Part shown: one piece after another, positions 56,506 to 64,000 of the stretch | Layout: every line of letters begins with the position of its first letter | How positions within the stretch are numbered: the stretch's first letter is position 1 | Assembly: GCA_027311945.1 (NCBI GenBank) | Contig: DAICXZ010000003.1 | Location: 159,745 to 223,744, forward strand | DNA length: 64,000 nt | Reading direction: 5' to 3' | DNA from: Erythrobacter sp. | Lineage (GTDB): Bacteria > Pseudomonadota > Alphaproteobacteria > Sphingomonadales > Sphingomonadaceae | The notes under the pieces: model-generated | The model's database searches: none | The model's input: the letters and a program-made list of their open reading frames with translations, nothing else | Told to the model about the DNA's origin: nothing | Translations under genes and position numbers: made by a program

Positions 56506-57138
56506 CTAGACGCGCCCGCTCTTCCACACCACGCGACCGATGATCGCGAAGTCCTCGGCATGGACCGAGATCGGCGGATAGGCGAGATTCTGCGACAGCA
56601 GCGAGAAACGCCCCCCGCCCTGGCTCGCCACCCGCTTCACCAGCAGCGTATCGTCGAGCCGAACCACATAGACCCCATCGCGAAACGGCTGCTCGCGCAT
56701 GTCGACCAGCACCTCGTCGCCCTCGCGCAGCAGGGGTTCCATCGAATCGCCGATCACCCGGATGGCAGACAGCTTCGCCCCTTGCAGCCCATGCTCGGCC
56801 AGCCAGCGGCGGCTGAAGTGGAAGGCATCGAATGGCTCCTCGGCCTGATGCACCGCGCCAGGGCCCGCCGACGCATCGATATTGAGCCGCGACACCTCAA
56901 CCCAGTCCCCTCCCGGTGATTGCGGCGCTTCCAACGGCGCCCCCAGTTCCGACTCGGCCAAACCAAGAAACTGAGCGAGCTTGCGCCGGTCCTCTTCTTC
57001 CAGCTTTCTGGGCGATCCTTTGGTGATATATTGCTGGAGATAGGTGGGGTTGCGCCCGAGCATGCGCGAAAGTGCGGCAAGGCTCGATCCCCGGTCACGG
57101 GCGGCTTCGGCTAGGCGGGTTCTGGCATCCATCATCAT
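56506..57138 (-). CDS. S24-family (LexA/CI-like) transcriptional repressor
   Basis: 210 residues. An N-terminal helix-turn-helix (about 18-42, SLAALSRMLGRNPTYLQQYI) precedes an S24 autopeptidase-like domain with the active serine Ser132 (IGDSMEPLL) and lysine Lys168 (DTLLVKRV). An Ala91-Gly92 pair about 40 residues before the serine is a possible self-cleavage site, so the protein may be DNA-damage responsive, like LexA or phage CI. Three ATG codons in a row begin the gene. It is divergent from two small genes across a region with three direct repeats. Confidence 0.87.
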   Translation of the reverse strand: MMMDARTRLAEAARDRGSSLAALSRMLGRNPTYLQQYITKGSPRKLEEEDRRKLAQFLGLAESELGAPLEAPQSPGGDWVEVSRLNIDASAGPGAVHQAEEPFDAFHFSRRWLAEHGLQGAKLSAIRVIGDSMEPLLREGDEVLVDMREQPFRDGVYVVRLDDTLLVKRVASQGGGRFSLLSQNLAYPPISVHAEDFAIIGRVVWKSGRV

Positions 57139-57157
57139 TTTCCTGCGCCCCTCTAAA

Positions 57158-57207
57158 ATCCTTCCTACACGAAGTATTTTTCCTAGACAAGCGCCAAATT
57201 TTCCCTA
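57158..57207. promoter_or_regulatory. Three direct repeats, candidate operator of the S24 repressor
   Basis: ATCCTTCCTA (57158), ATTTTTCCTA (57176) and ATTTTCCCTA (57198) repeat in the same direction with 18- and 22-base spacing, in the 139-bp region between the repressor and the small divergent gene. A tandem arrangement close to two helical turns is consistent with cooperative binding. Link to the repressor is inference. Confidence 0.5.
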
Positions 57208-57277
57208 AGCTTGCCCGCACCGAATCGCGATCGGGTCATTGGTAGAACAAAACAAGAACTAAAAGGGGAATCAGGCT

Positions 57278-57478
57278 GTGCTCATCCGCAAGATAGAGAT
57301 CTTCCTGCGCCGCAATCGGATGGCGCCCACCACCTTCGGTCGCCTCGCAGCGCAAGACCCGCGCTTCGTGCTCGACTTGCGCAACGGGCGCCGACCTCGG
57401 GCCGAGACCGAAGGTCGTGTAGAACATTTCATGAACAGTTACAAGACCACCGCGCTGGGAGCCTTCTGTTATGCATAA
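57278..57478 (+). CDS. 66-residue basic protein, possible DNA-binding
   Basis: Starts at GTG 57278 with an AAAAGGGG site upstream. The product (RKIEIFLRRNRMAPTTFGRL then DPRFVLDLRNGRRPRAETE) has a helix-turn-helix-like middle and a strongly basic character. Similar short proteins occur in other sphingomonads, from memory. Divergent from the S24 repressor across direct repeats, so it may be its regulated target, Cro-like in position. The last codons overlap the next gene by 8 bp. Confidence 0.72.
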   Translation: MLIRKIEIFLRRNRMAPTTFGRLAAQDPRFVLDLRNGRRPRAETEGRVEHFMNSYKTTALGAFCYA

Positions 57479-57824
57479 CGCCGCCGTCACTCAGCGCCTT
57501 GCCCGCAAGCATCGGATCGGCATCTCGGGCAAGCTGCTTGCGGCGCTGGCGGACCTTGCGCAGCACAAAGCCCGCGTGATTAATCATCACGAGGCAAGCT
57601 GGGCAAGCATCACCTTTGCCGGCACCCGCCACCGGATCACGCTGGAGTTTCGCGGTGAGGAGGCCATCGAGGCAGGTGAGTGCTTCATCGCCTTCCTGCC
57701 CGAACACGAGTTCACCATTGCCGGACAGCTGGTCGCAGACGCAGCGGTGGTCGAAGTGGATCACAGCCTAGACCCGGCAGTTCTGACGATCACCTGCGAA
57801 TTGCTGCTGCTGGAAGAAGGCTGA
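57471..57824 (+). CDS. 117-residue conserved protein of unknown function
   Basis: Begins at ATG 57471 overlapping the end of the previous gene (8 bp). The product has a helical N-terminus (TQRLARKHRIGISGKLLAAL) and a beta-rich remainder (ASITFAGTRHRITLEFRGEEAI onwards), ending acidic (TCELLLLEEG). No motif was recognised. Coupling with the small basic protein suggests a shared, probably S24-controlled function; this is inference. Confidence 0.75.
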   Translation: MHNAAVTQRLARKHRIGISGKLLAALADLAQHKARVINHHEASWASITFAGTRHRITLEFRGEEAIEAGECFIAFLPEHEFTIAGQLVADAAVVEVDHSLDPAVLTITCELLLLEEG

Positions 57825-57911
57825 GCCTCCGCTCGCTTCCACGGCACTAGGGGGCGGCGCGGCTGCGGACATGGCCTCCGTCCGCAGCCGCGCTGCCCTC
57901 GCTTGCGCTTG

Positions 57912-59348
57912 CTAGACGCGCCGGATCACCAGATTGCGGATCTCGGTCATGTCCTCCATCGCAAAGCGGATGCCCTCGCGGCCCAGCCCGGAATCCTTCA
58001 CCCCGCCATAGGGCATGTTGTCGACCCGGTAGCTGGAGACATCGTTCACCACCACGCCGCCGACCTCAAGGATGTCCCACGCATCCAGAACCTGCTGGAA
58101 GTTGTTGGTGAAGATGCCTGCCTGCAAACCGAACCTGCTGTCGTTGACCTGGTCGAGCGCCTCATAGAAGTCCGAGAACTTCGACAGGTTGGCGAGCGGG
58201 CCGAACGCCTCTTCCTTGCTCGCATCGCAATCGTGCGGCACGCCTTCGAGCAGCGTCGCCTCCAGCATGTTGCCGTTCGACAGCCCGCCACCGCACAGCA
58301 GCGTGGCCCCGGCCTTCACCGCCTCGTCGATCCAGCCCTTGAGACGCGAGGCCTCCTTGTCCGAGATCATCGGGCCGATTAAGGTATCGCGGTCCTTCGG
58401 GTCGCCCGAGACCAGCGATTTGGTCTTGTCGACCAGCATGGCCTTGAATTCGTCGTAAATTTCCTCGTGGATGATGATCCGCTGCACGCCGATGCAGCTC
58501 TGGCCGCTCTGATAGAACGCGCCGAAGATGATCCGTTCGAGCGCGTGATCGAGATCGGCATCCTTGTCGACCACCACTGCCGCATTGCCGCCCAGTTCGA
58601 GCACCACCGGCTTCTTGCCCGCCTTGGCCTTCAGCGCCCAGCCCACCTCGGGCGAGCCGGTGAAGGAGAGGAGCTTCAGCCGCTCGTCGGTGGTGAACAG
58701 ATCGGCCCGGTCGCGGCTGGCAGGCAGGATGGAGAAAGCGCCCTCGGGCAGAATATCGCATTCGGCCAGCACCTCGCCCATGATGATCGCGCCCAGCGGC
58801 GTCATCGAGGCGGGCTTCATCACGAACGGGCACCCCACCGCGATGGCAGGCGCGATCTTGTGCGCGGCAAGGTTTAGCGGGAAGTTGAACGGGCTGATGA
58901 ACGAACACGGCCCGATCGGCACCCGCTTCCACATCCCCATATAGCCCTTCGCCCGCGCCGATATGTCGAGCGGCTGGACTTCGCCATAGTTGCGGGTGGC
59001 CTCCTCCGCCGCGATCTTGAAGGTGTCGATAAGGCGGGTAACTTCGCCCTCGGCATCCTTGATCGGCTTGCCCGCCTCCACACACAGCGCATAGGCCAAC
59101 TCGTCAAACCGCTCGCGGAAACGGCTGACGCAGTGTTCGAGCACACCCTGTTTCTCAAAGCTCGCCAGCTTTGCCATCGCCGGAGCCGCCTTCGCCGCGC
59201 CGGCAATCGCTTCCTCGATGATGTCGGGCGTCGCCAGCGCGGTGCGGAAAGCCACCTCGCCGGTGAACTTGTCGGTCACGGCAAGGTCGGTGTTGGGCTG
59301 GACCGCCTTGTTGTTGAGGTAAAGCGGATAGGTATCTTTGAGCTGCAT
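57912..59348 (-). CDS. Aldehyde dehydrogenase (NAD(P)-dependent)
   Basis: 478-residue aldehyde dehydrogenase of the COG1012 superfamily. The catalytic cysteine lies in SGQSCIGVQR and the general base in LELGGNAA; the cofactor region GSPEVGWALKAKAGKK and the EEAFGPLANL motif are intact. The style (ISPFNFPLNLAAHKIAPAIA) fits the non-phosphorylating glyceraldehyde/lactaldehyde/succinate-semialdehyde group, but substrate cannot be set. It stands alone between the small genes and a 2-hydroxyacid dehydrogenase. Confidence 0.9.
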   Translation of the reverse strand: MQLKDTYPLYLNNKAVQPNTDLAVTDKFTGEVAFRTALATPDIIEEAIAGAAKAAPAMAKLASFEKQGVLEHCVSRFRERFDELAYALCVEAGKPIKDAEGEVTRLIDTFKIAAEEATRNYGEVQPLDISARAKGYMGMWKRVPIGPCSFISPFNFPLNLAAHKIAPAIAVGCPFVMKPASMTPLGAIIMGEVLAECDILPEGAFSILPASRDRADLFTTDERLKLLSFTGSPEVGWALKAKAGKKPVVLELGGNAAVVVDKDADLDHALERIIFGAFYQSGQSCIGVQRIIIHEEIYDEFKAMLVDKTKSLVSGDPKDRDTLIGPMISDKEASRLKGWIDEAVKAGATLLCGGGLSNGNMLEATLLEGVPHDCDASKEEAFGPLANLSKFSDFYEALDQVNDSRFGLQAGIFTNNFQQVLDAWDILEVGGVVVNDVSSYRVDNMPYGGVKDSGLGREGIRFAMEDMTEIRNLVIRRV

Positions 59349-59419
59349 TCGGTCATCCCCGCGTCGGTCTGGCTCCCAAGCACTTGCCGGGTTACGCTAG
59401 GCCAACGCAGGGCAGCCCG

Positions 59420-60358
59420 CTAGTATCCGAGCGCGAGATCGACTTCGGCGGTGAGCGGCGCGCCGTCTTTCCAGGCCTGGCAATTGGCGAGAAAGCGCCG
59501 CGCGGTCTCCTCGCGCATCTGCGGCGTGGGCAGGCCCGCCATGTGCATGGTGATGCGGATGTTCGGGCAGTCCCAGAGGTAGTGATCGGGCGCAATCGGC
59601 TCAGGATCGGTGAGGTCGAGGATCGCTCCGCCAAGCCGCCCGGCGTGAAGGGCATCGGCCAGCGCGCGCTGGTCGATGATGTCGGCGCGGGCATAGTTCA
59701 CCAGCACCGCCTCCGGCTTCATCGCGGCCAGTTCAGCAGCGCCGATCATCCCGGCGGTTTCGGGCGTTCCCGGCATGGCGAGCACGACCCAGTCGAAATC
59801 GCCCAGCCGTTCGCGCCATTCGTCCGGCCCGAGCGCGCCATCGCGGGCAGAGCGCCGCATCGGCGTGACCTCGACTTGCAACCCTTGGAGAATGCGCCCG
59901 ATGGTGCTGCCGATCTCGCCGTAGCCCATGATGAGCGCGCGGCTGCCCTTCAGCTCGCGCATGGCGGTGGGCCACGAGGCCCACTCCTTGCGGTCGTGCG
60001 CGCGGATAAGGTCGGCATAGCCGCGCGCTTCTGCCAGCATGCTCATCACCGCGAATTCGGCCACGGCATTGGCGTTGAGGCCCGACCCGTTGGTGAGCCG
60101 CACCCCGCGCTTCGCCAGCAGGTCAAGCGGCATCCAGTCGACCCCGGCGAACTGGCTGTTCAGCCACTTGAGCTTTTTGGCCCGCTCCAGCGCGGCGAGC
60201 GGATCAGCCTTGTCGAACATGTCGAACCAGCCGATTTCTGCCTCGGGCGCGAGCGCCTTCAACTCCTCGCCATCCTCCCAGAAGCGCGCCTCGATCCAGT
60301 CCGGCAGGTGCGGCTCGATCAGCTTGCGGTAAACGTCTGGAAGAACTGCGATTGTCAT
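59420..60358 (-). CDS. D-isomer-specific 2-hydroxyacid dehydrogenase
   Basis: 312 residues of the D-2-hydroxyacid dehydrogenase family. The NAD-binding motif is IMGYGEIGSTIG; substrate/catalytic residues Arg in NYARADIID, acidic DLTDPEPI and His in ITMHMAGLP are where expected. Family members reduce 2-keto acids or hydroxypyruvate/glyoxylate. Gene spacing (71 bp) allows cotranscription with the aldehyde dehydrogenase, hinting at aldehyde/hydroxyacid metabolism, but the pathway is unknown. Confidence 0.88.
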   Translation of the reverse strand: MTIAVLPDVYRKLIEPHLPDWIEARFWEDGEELKALAPEAEIGWFDMFDKADPLAALERAKKLKWLNSQFAGVDWMPLDLLAKRGVRLTNGSGLNANAVAEFAVMSMLAEARGYADLIRAHDRKEWASWPTAMRELKGSRALIMGYGEIGSTIGRILQGLQVEVTPMRRSARDGALGPDEWRERLGDFDWVVLAMPGTPETAGMIGAAELAAMKPEAVLVNYARADIIDQRALADALHAGRLGGAILDLTDPEPIAPDHYLWDCPNIRITMHMAGLPTPQMREETARRFLANCQAWKDGAPLTAEVDLALGY

Positions 60359-60394
60359 TCTTTATCCTCTCATCTCGCCGTTACGAGTAGCGCC

Positions 60395-61879
60395 TCAGAG
60401 CTTCCACTCCCACCCCAGTGGATCGCCGTCCATCACCTCCACGCCCTGCGCAGCAAGCTCGTCGCGCAGCGCATCGGAGGTGGCAAAGTCTTTCTCCGCC
60501 CGCGCAGCCTTGCGGCGGGCGAGCAGTTCCTCAATATCGGCAGCGTTGATCGTGGCCGCCTTCGGCCTGATACGAAGATCGGCGCGCGTGACGGTGAGCA
60601 GGTCCAGCCCCAGCACCGCATCCATCGCCGCGATCACCTGCGCCTTGTGGACCGGATCGAGCTTCTTCTGGCCCAGCACCTCTTCGAGCACGGTCAGCGC
60701 CTGCGGGGTATTGAGATCGTCCTCCACCGCGCTCTCGAACCGGCCGAGGAACGGGACGAAGGTTCCGCCCACCGCTCCGCGCGCTTCGGCAAAGGTCCAG
60801 CCGCCTTGCGGCGCCTCGGGCAGTGCATCGAGCTTCGCCTTCAGCACCTCCACCGCAATCAGCATCCGCTTCAAACGGGTGAGCGCGGCTTCCAGCCCCT
60901 CCCACGAGAACTCCAGCTCGCTGCGGTAATGCGCCTGCAGGCACATCATCCGGTAGGCGAGCGGGTGGTAGCCCTTGTCGATCAGCAGTTGCAGCCGCAG
61001 GAACTCGCCCGACGACTTGCTCATCTTGCCGCTACGCTCGACGAGGAAGTTGTTGTGCATCCACACCCGCGCCCCGCTGTTGGCCGGTTCGGCGAGCGAG
61101 CCACAGCCGCAGAACGCCTGATTCTGCGCAATCTCGTTGGGGTGATGAATCTCGCGGTGGTCGATGCCGCCGGAGTGAATGTCGAACGGGAAACCGAGCA
61201 GCTTTCCGCTCATCACCGAACATTCGAGATGCCAGCCCGGAGCGCCTCGGCCCCAAGGCGAATCCCACTCCATCTGGCGCGTCTCACCGGGCGGGGTCTT
61301 GCGCCAGATCGCGAAGTCGGCGGCGTTGCGCTTGCCTTCCACCGCTTCGATCCGGCCCTCGCCCTCTTCGGTGACGGCGCGGGCGAGGCGGCCGTAGTCG
61401 GCCACGGTGGAAACGTCGAAATAGAGCCCGCTGTCCAGCTCGTAGCAGTGCTTGTCCGCAATGCTCTTCGCGAAAGCCAGCATGTCGTCGATATAGTCGG
61501 TCGCCACCGACCAGTGCGCGGGCGCGCGGATGTTGAGCGCCTTCACATCGGCCCAATAGGCCTGGGTATAGTGCTTGGCGATGTCCCAGATCGACTGCGC
61601 GCGGCTCGCCGCCATCTTCTCCATCTTGTCCTCGCCCGCATCGCCATCGTCGGTGAGGTGGCCCACGTCGGTGATGTTGATCACGTGGGTGAGCTTCAGC
61701 CCGCGAGCGCTCAATGTGCGGCCCAGAATATCGGCGAAGACATAGGCGCGCATATTGCCGATATGCGGATAGTTATAGACGGTCGGGCCACAGGTGTAGA
61801 CCCGCGCCTCGCCCTCATGGACGGGAGAAAACGGCTCGAGTTGCCGGGTGAGCGAATTGAACAGGACCAGCTGCGTCAT
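60395..61879 (-). CDS. cysS: Cysteine--tRNA ligase
   Basis: 494-residue class I tRNA synthetase. The HIGH-type motif is PHIGN at 38-42, preceded by the zinc Cys30 (YTCGPTVYN); other zinc ligands in HLECSVMSG and the KMSKSSGEF loop are present. Full length. The candidate terminator and dyad upstream of it belong to the 204-bp gap next to the DUF2939 gene. Confidence 0.96.
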   Translation of the reverse strand: MTQLVLFNSLTRQLEPFSPVHEGEARVYTCGPTVYNYPHIGNMRAYVFADILGRTLSARGLKLTHVINITDVGHLTDDGDAGEDKMEKMAASRAQSIWDIAKHYTQAYWADVKALNIRAPAHWSVATDYIDDMLAFAKSIADKHCYELDSGLYFDVSTVADYGRLARAVTEEGEGRIEAVEGKRNAADFAIWRKTPPGETRQMEWDSPWGRGAPGWHLECSVMSGKLLGFPFDIHSGGIDHREIHHPNEIAQNQAFCGCGSLAEPANSGARVWMHNNFLVERSGKMSKSSGEFLRLQLLIDKGYHPLAYRMMCLQAHYRSELEFSWEGLEAALTRLKRMLIAVEVLKAKLDALPEAPQGGWTFAEARGAVGGTFVPFLGRFESAVEDDLNTPQALTVLEEVLGQKKLDPVHKAQVIAAMDAVLGLDLLTVTRADLRIRPKAATINAADIEELLARRKAARAEKDFATSDALRDELAAQGVEVMDGDPLGWEWKL

Positions 61880-61980
61880 ATGCCGCGCCTGATGCGCGAA
61901 GCGGGGCGAGTAATCAATGGCTGGCTTGCCGAGTGCCGCTGGTCAGATTTCTTCATTTCGTACGGGAGCCTTTTCGGGCG

Positions 61981-61998
61981 ATCAGGCGTTAACCTGAT
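61981..61998. promoter_or_regulatory. Dyad upstream of cysS
   Basis: ATCAGG-N6-CCTGAT, arms of six bases, about 100 bp upstream of the cysS start. A candidate operator or small-RNA 5' hairpin; no regulator family was recognised. Confidence 0.3.
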
Positions 61999-62042
61999 GC
62001 GACCCTGAGAGCTGGCTACCAATGCGCCAGTTTCTCGCCTTG

Positions 62043-62073
62043 GCCCCGCCGCTTTCGGGCGGCGGGGCTCTTT
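62043..62073 (+). terminator. Strong hairpin with T-rich tail on the plus strand
   Basis: GCCCCGCCGC (62043-62052) pairs with GCGGCGGGGC (62059-62068) around TTTCGG, followed by TCTTTCCC. It points rightwards between two minus-strand genes, so it does not end either of them; an unannotated plus-strand RNA is one explanation. Confidence 0.5.
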
Positions 62074-62083
62074 CCCGGCAGAT

Positions 62084-62581
62084 TTAGGTCGTAATCGTCA
62101 TGGCGACGACCTGCCACCCAAGCCCGCGCCTCTCGAACACCAGCACCGGACCAGGGGCGCCATCATCGTCATAGGTGCTCACCCCGCGAAAACGCGACAG
62201 CCCTTCGCGCTCTACGCTCCAGCTGAGTTCCCGGTTGCGAAGTTCTGGCGGCAGCAGCGGGCTCGCCACCGCGCCCGTGGTGATGATCGCCACCATGCCC
62301 TCGGGCGTCAGCAATGCATCGAGGGCCACATCGCCCACCGACCCGAGGATCGCCCCGCCAATGCCGTCAAGCAGGCCGTTGCCGGTCGGGGCGATCGCTC
62401 CATCAAGCTGTGCTCTGGTATTCTCGCGCAGTGCGGGAAAGTCGATGGCCGCTTCCAGCTCGGCGGTGTTGCGCGCTTCGGCGGCATCGGCGACATTCTT
62501 CATCGCCAGCCAAGGCGAGCCGAAATACCAGCCGCCAACTGCCAGAGCCAGCAGGACAACGAACAGGACAATCTTGCGCAT
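62084..62581 (-). CDS. DUF2939 domain protein
   Basis: 165 residues with one N-terminal membrane helix (about 4-21) and the DUF2939 pattern SPWLAMKNVADAAEARNTAEL followed by AIDFPALRENTRAQL. A beta-rich C-terminal part ends in MTITT. Family function is unknown; an inner-membrane or periplasm-facing location is inferred from the helix. It lies 29 bp downstream of cobT. Confidence 0.85.
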   Translation of the reverse strand: MRKIVLFVVLLALAVGGWYFGSPWLAMKNVADAAEARNTAELEAAIDFPALRENTRAQLDGAIAPTGNGLLDGIGGAILGSVGDVALDALLTPEGMVAIITTGAVASPLLPPELRNRELSWSVEREGLSRFRGVSTYDDDGAPGPVLVFERRGLGWQVVAMTITT

Positions 62582-62610
62582 CTGGGGCCTGCCTTTCGCG
62601 GAACGCGTCG

Positions 62611-64000
62611 TTAGTCGACCTCGAACAGATCGGCCAGCTGCTCAACCATCGTGCCGCCGAGCTGTTCAACATCCATGATCGTCACCGATTTCTTGTAATA
62701 GCGGGTGACATCGTGGCCGATACCGATGGCGGCCAGCTGAACGGGCGACGACTTCTCGATCCAGTCGATCACCTTGCGCAGGTGCTGTTCGAGATAGCCC
62801 GCGCTGTTCACGCTCAGCGTCGAATCGTCGACCGGCGCGCCGTCGGAGATCACCATCAGGATGCGGCGATCTTCGGGGCGGGCGAGCAAGCGCTCGTGCG
62901 CCCACAGCAGCGCCTCGCCGTCGATGTTCTCCTTCAGCAGCCCCTCGCGCATCATCAGGCCCAGCGAGCGGCGCGCGCGGCGCATCGGCTCGTCGGCCTT
63001 CTTGTAGATGATGTGCCTGAGGTCATTGAGGCGGCCCGGATTGGGCGTCTTGCCATCGGCGAGCCACTTCTCGCGGCTCTGCCCGCCCTTCCACGCGCGG
63101 GTGGTGAAGCCGAGAATCTCGACCTTGACCCCGCAGCGTTCGAGCGTGCGCGCCATGATGTCGGCGCTGATCGCGGCGATGGAGATGGGCCGACCCCGCA
63201 TCGAGCCGGAATTGTCGATCAGCAGGGTGACAACGGTGTCCTTGAACTCCTGCTCCTGCTCGACCTTGTAGCTGAGCGAATGGCCGGGCGAGATCACCAC
63301 CCGCGCCAGCCGCGCGGCATCGAGCAGACCTTCTTCCTGATCGAAATCCCAGCTGCGGTTCTGCTGCGCCATCAGCCGCCGCTGCAGACGATTGGCGAGT
63401 TTGCTGACCGCGCTCTGCAGATGGACGAGCTGCTGATCGAGGTACGAGCGCAGCCGCGCCAGTTCCTCGGCATCGCACAGCTCGGTTGCGGCGATCACCT
63501 CGTCGAATTGCGTCGTCCAACCCTTATACTCGAACTGCGGCGCGTATTCGGCCATCGGCCGGTTCGGCCGCACGGGCATCATCCCGTCATCGCCCTCGTC
63601 ACCCGGCTCGCTATCGGCATCGTCGGGTGAGTCCTCGCGCTGCTCGCTGCCCTCGCCTTCTTCCTGCTGGCTGTCGCTGGTTTCGCCGCGCTGCTCGATC
63701 TGGCCTTCGACCTGATTGCCCGCGTCTTCGCCATCGTCGGTGTCGTCCTGCTGCTGGTCGTCCTGGCCTTCGTCGTCGCTGCCGCCTTCATCGGCTTCGT
63801 CGGGCAGCATATCGCCCTCGACCAGATCGAGGTCCTGCAGCAGCTTCATCGACAATTGCGCAAACGCCGCCTGATCATCGATCACAAGGCCGAACGCGTC
63901 GAGATCACCGCCGGCCTTTTCTTCGATCCAGTCACGGACCATCGCCAACCCGTCTTCGCACCCCTGCGGCGCAGCGAGTCCGGTCAGTCGCTCGCGTACG
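62611..64000 (-). CDS. cobT: Cobaltochelatase subunit CobT, 5' part outside the window
   Basis: Partial: about 460 residues plus the stop are seen and the frame stays open to base 64000. CobT with CobS (AAA+) and CobN inserts cobalt into hydrogenobyrinic acid diamide in aerobic cobalamin synthesis. Visible features are an acidic low-complexity stretch rich in D, E and Q, and a C-terminal von Willebrand A domain with an intact metal-binding [10 protein letters not shown] motif and [10 protein letters not shown]. The residues at the edge (VRERLTG) fit the known CobT core, so the remainder continues beyond the window. Its usual partner cobS would lie further upstream. Confidence 0.92.
   Translation of the reverse strand, partial: VRERLTGLAAPQGCEDGLAMVRDWIEEKAGGDLDAFGLVIDDQAAFAQLSMKLLQDLDLVEGDMLPDEADEGGSDDEGQDDQQQDDTDDGEDAGNQVEGQIEQRGETSDSQQEEGEGSEQREDSPDDADSEPGDEGDDGMMPVRPNRPMAEYAPQFEYKGWTTQFDEVIAATELCDAEELARLRSYLDQQLVHLQSAVSKLANRLQRRLMAQQNRSWDFDQEEGLLDAARLARVVISPGHSLSYKVEQEQEFKDTVVTLLIDNSGSMRGRPISIAAISADIMARTLERCGVKVEILGFTTRAWKGGQSREKWLADGKTPNPGRLNDLRHIIYKKADEPMRRARRSLGLMMREGLLKENIDGEALLWAHERLLARPEDRRILMVISDGAPVDDSTLSVNSAGYLEQHLRKVIDWIEKSSPVQLAAIGIGHDVTRYYKKSVTIMDVEQLGGTMVEQLADLFEVD

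Noticed and set aside
56506..57824. Prophage remnant around the S24 repressor
   Set aside because: No integrase, structural, lysis or packaging genes are nearby; the flanking genes are ordinary chromosomal enzymes.
59384..62008. 874-codon plus-strand frame
   Set aside because: Antisense to the 2-hydroxyacid dehydrogenase and cysS genes, both with intact catalytic motifs; the long open frame follows from codon bias.

Overview
The window is a GC-rich, gene-dense piece of an alphaproteobacterial chromosome. The best fit is the order Sphingomonadales, possibly Erythrobacteraceae. This rests on gene order (zapA-6S RNA-fthC; rpmF-plsX-fabH-ihfA-merR; tkt-gap-pgk-fda), a class I lysyl-tRNA synthetase, CobT, and frequent ATGA/GTGA/TGATG start-stop overlaps. 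No rRNA, CRISPR array, prophage or complete insertion sequence was seen. Both edges cut a gene: nuoK at base 1 and cobT at base 64000.

Layout. 1-9815 (minus): respiratory complex I genes nuoA to nuoJ and the first codons of nuoK, with three non-nuo genes threaded between nuoD and nuoF: a SnoaL-like protein, a 61-residue membrane protein and a 47-residue hydrophobic microprotein. 10077-15448: thiolase, two lipoproteins, an SH3-domain secreted protein, ammonium transporter amtB, thiE and a decayed YdcF-like relic. 15449-20844 (minus): tkt-gap-pgk-fda, central sugar-phosphate metabolism. 21046-22765: a coiled-coil protein, zapA, 6S RNA, fthC and a DUF2842 protein. 22954-27098: a secreted esterase-like protein, tRNA-Asp, thyA, a UDP-sugar epimerase and tRNA-Pro(CGG). 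27099-30290: a 1063-residue ammonium-transporter/PAS-like/GGDEF/EAL fusion, the most unusual protein here.

30502-36545 (plus) looks like one iron-uptake unit: exbB, exbD, tonB, a siderophore receptor, piuC, a ferric-reductase-like membrane protein and a small PepSY protein, preceded by a Fur-like dyad. 36535-48827 is mixed housekeeping and cell-envelope genes (GH3 lipoprotein, YitT, ettA, ClC channel, RcnB-like, P4H-type oxygenase, lysS, MscS, tannase-like esterase). It includes a cluster of palindromes around a GIY-YIG nuclease relic. 48885-55223 holds a DinG/XPD helicase, sixA and the rpmF-plsX-fabH-ihfA-merR set. 55415-64000 carries a MAPEG protein, an MBL hydrolase, an S24 repressor divergent from two small genes over triple direct repeats, an aldehyde dehydrogenase, a 2-hydroxyacid dehydrogenase, cysS, a DUF2939 protein and partial cobT.

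All assignments come from reading the sequence and recalling family features; no database search was run. Start codons were chosen by ribosome-binding site, overlap with the upstream gene and family N-terminus, and often differ from the longest open frame.
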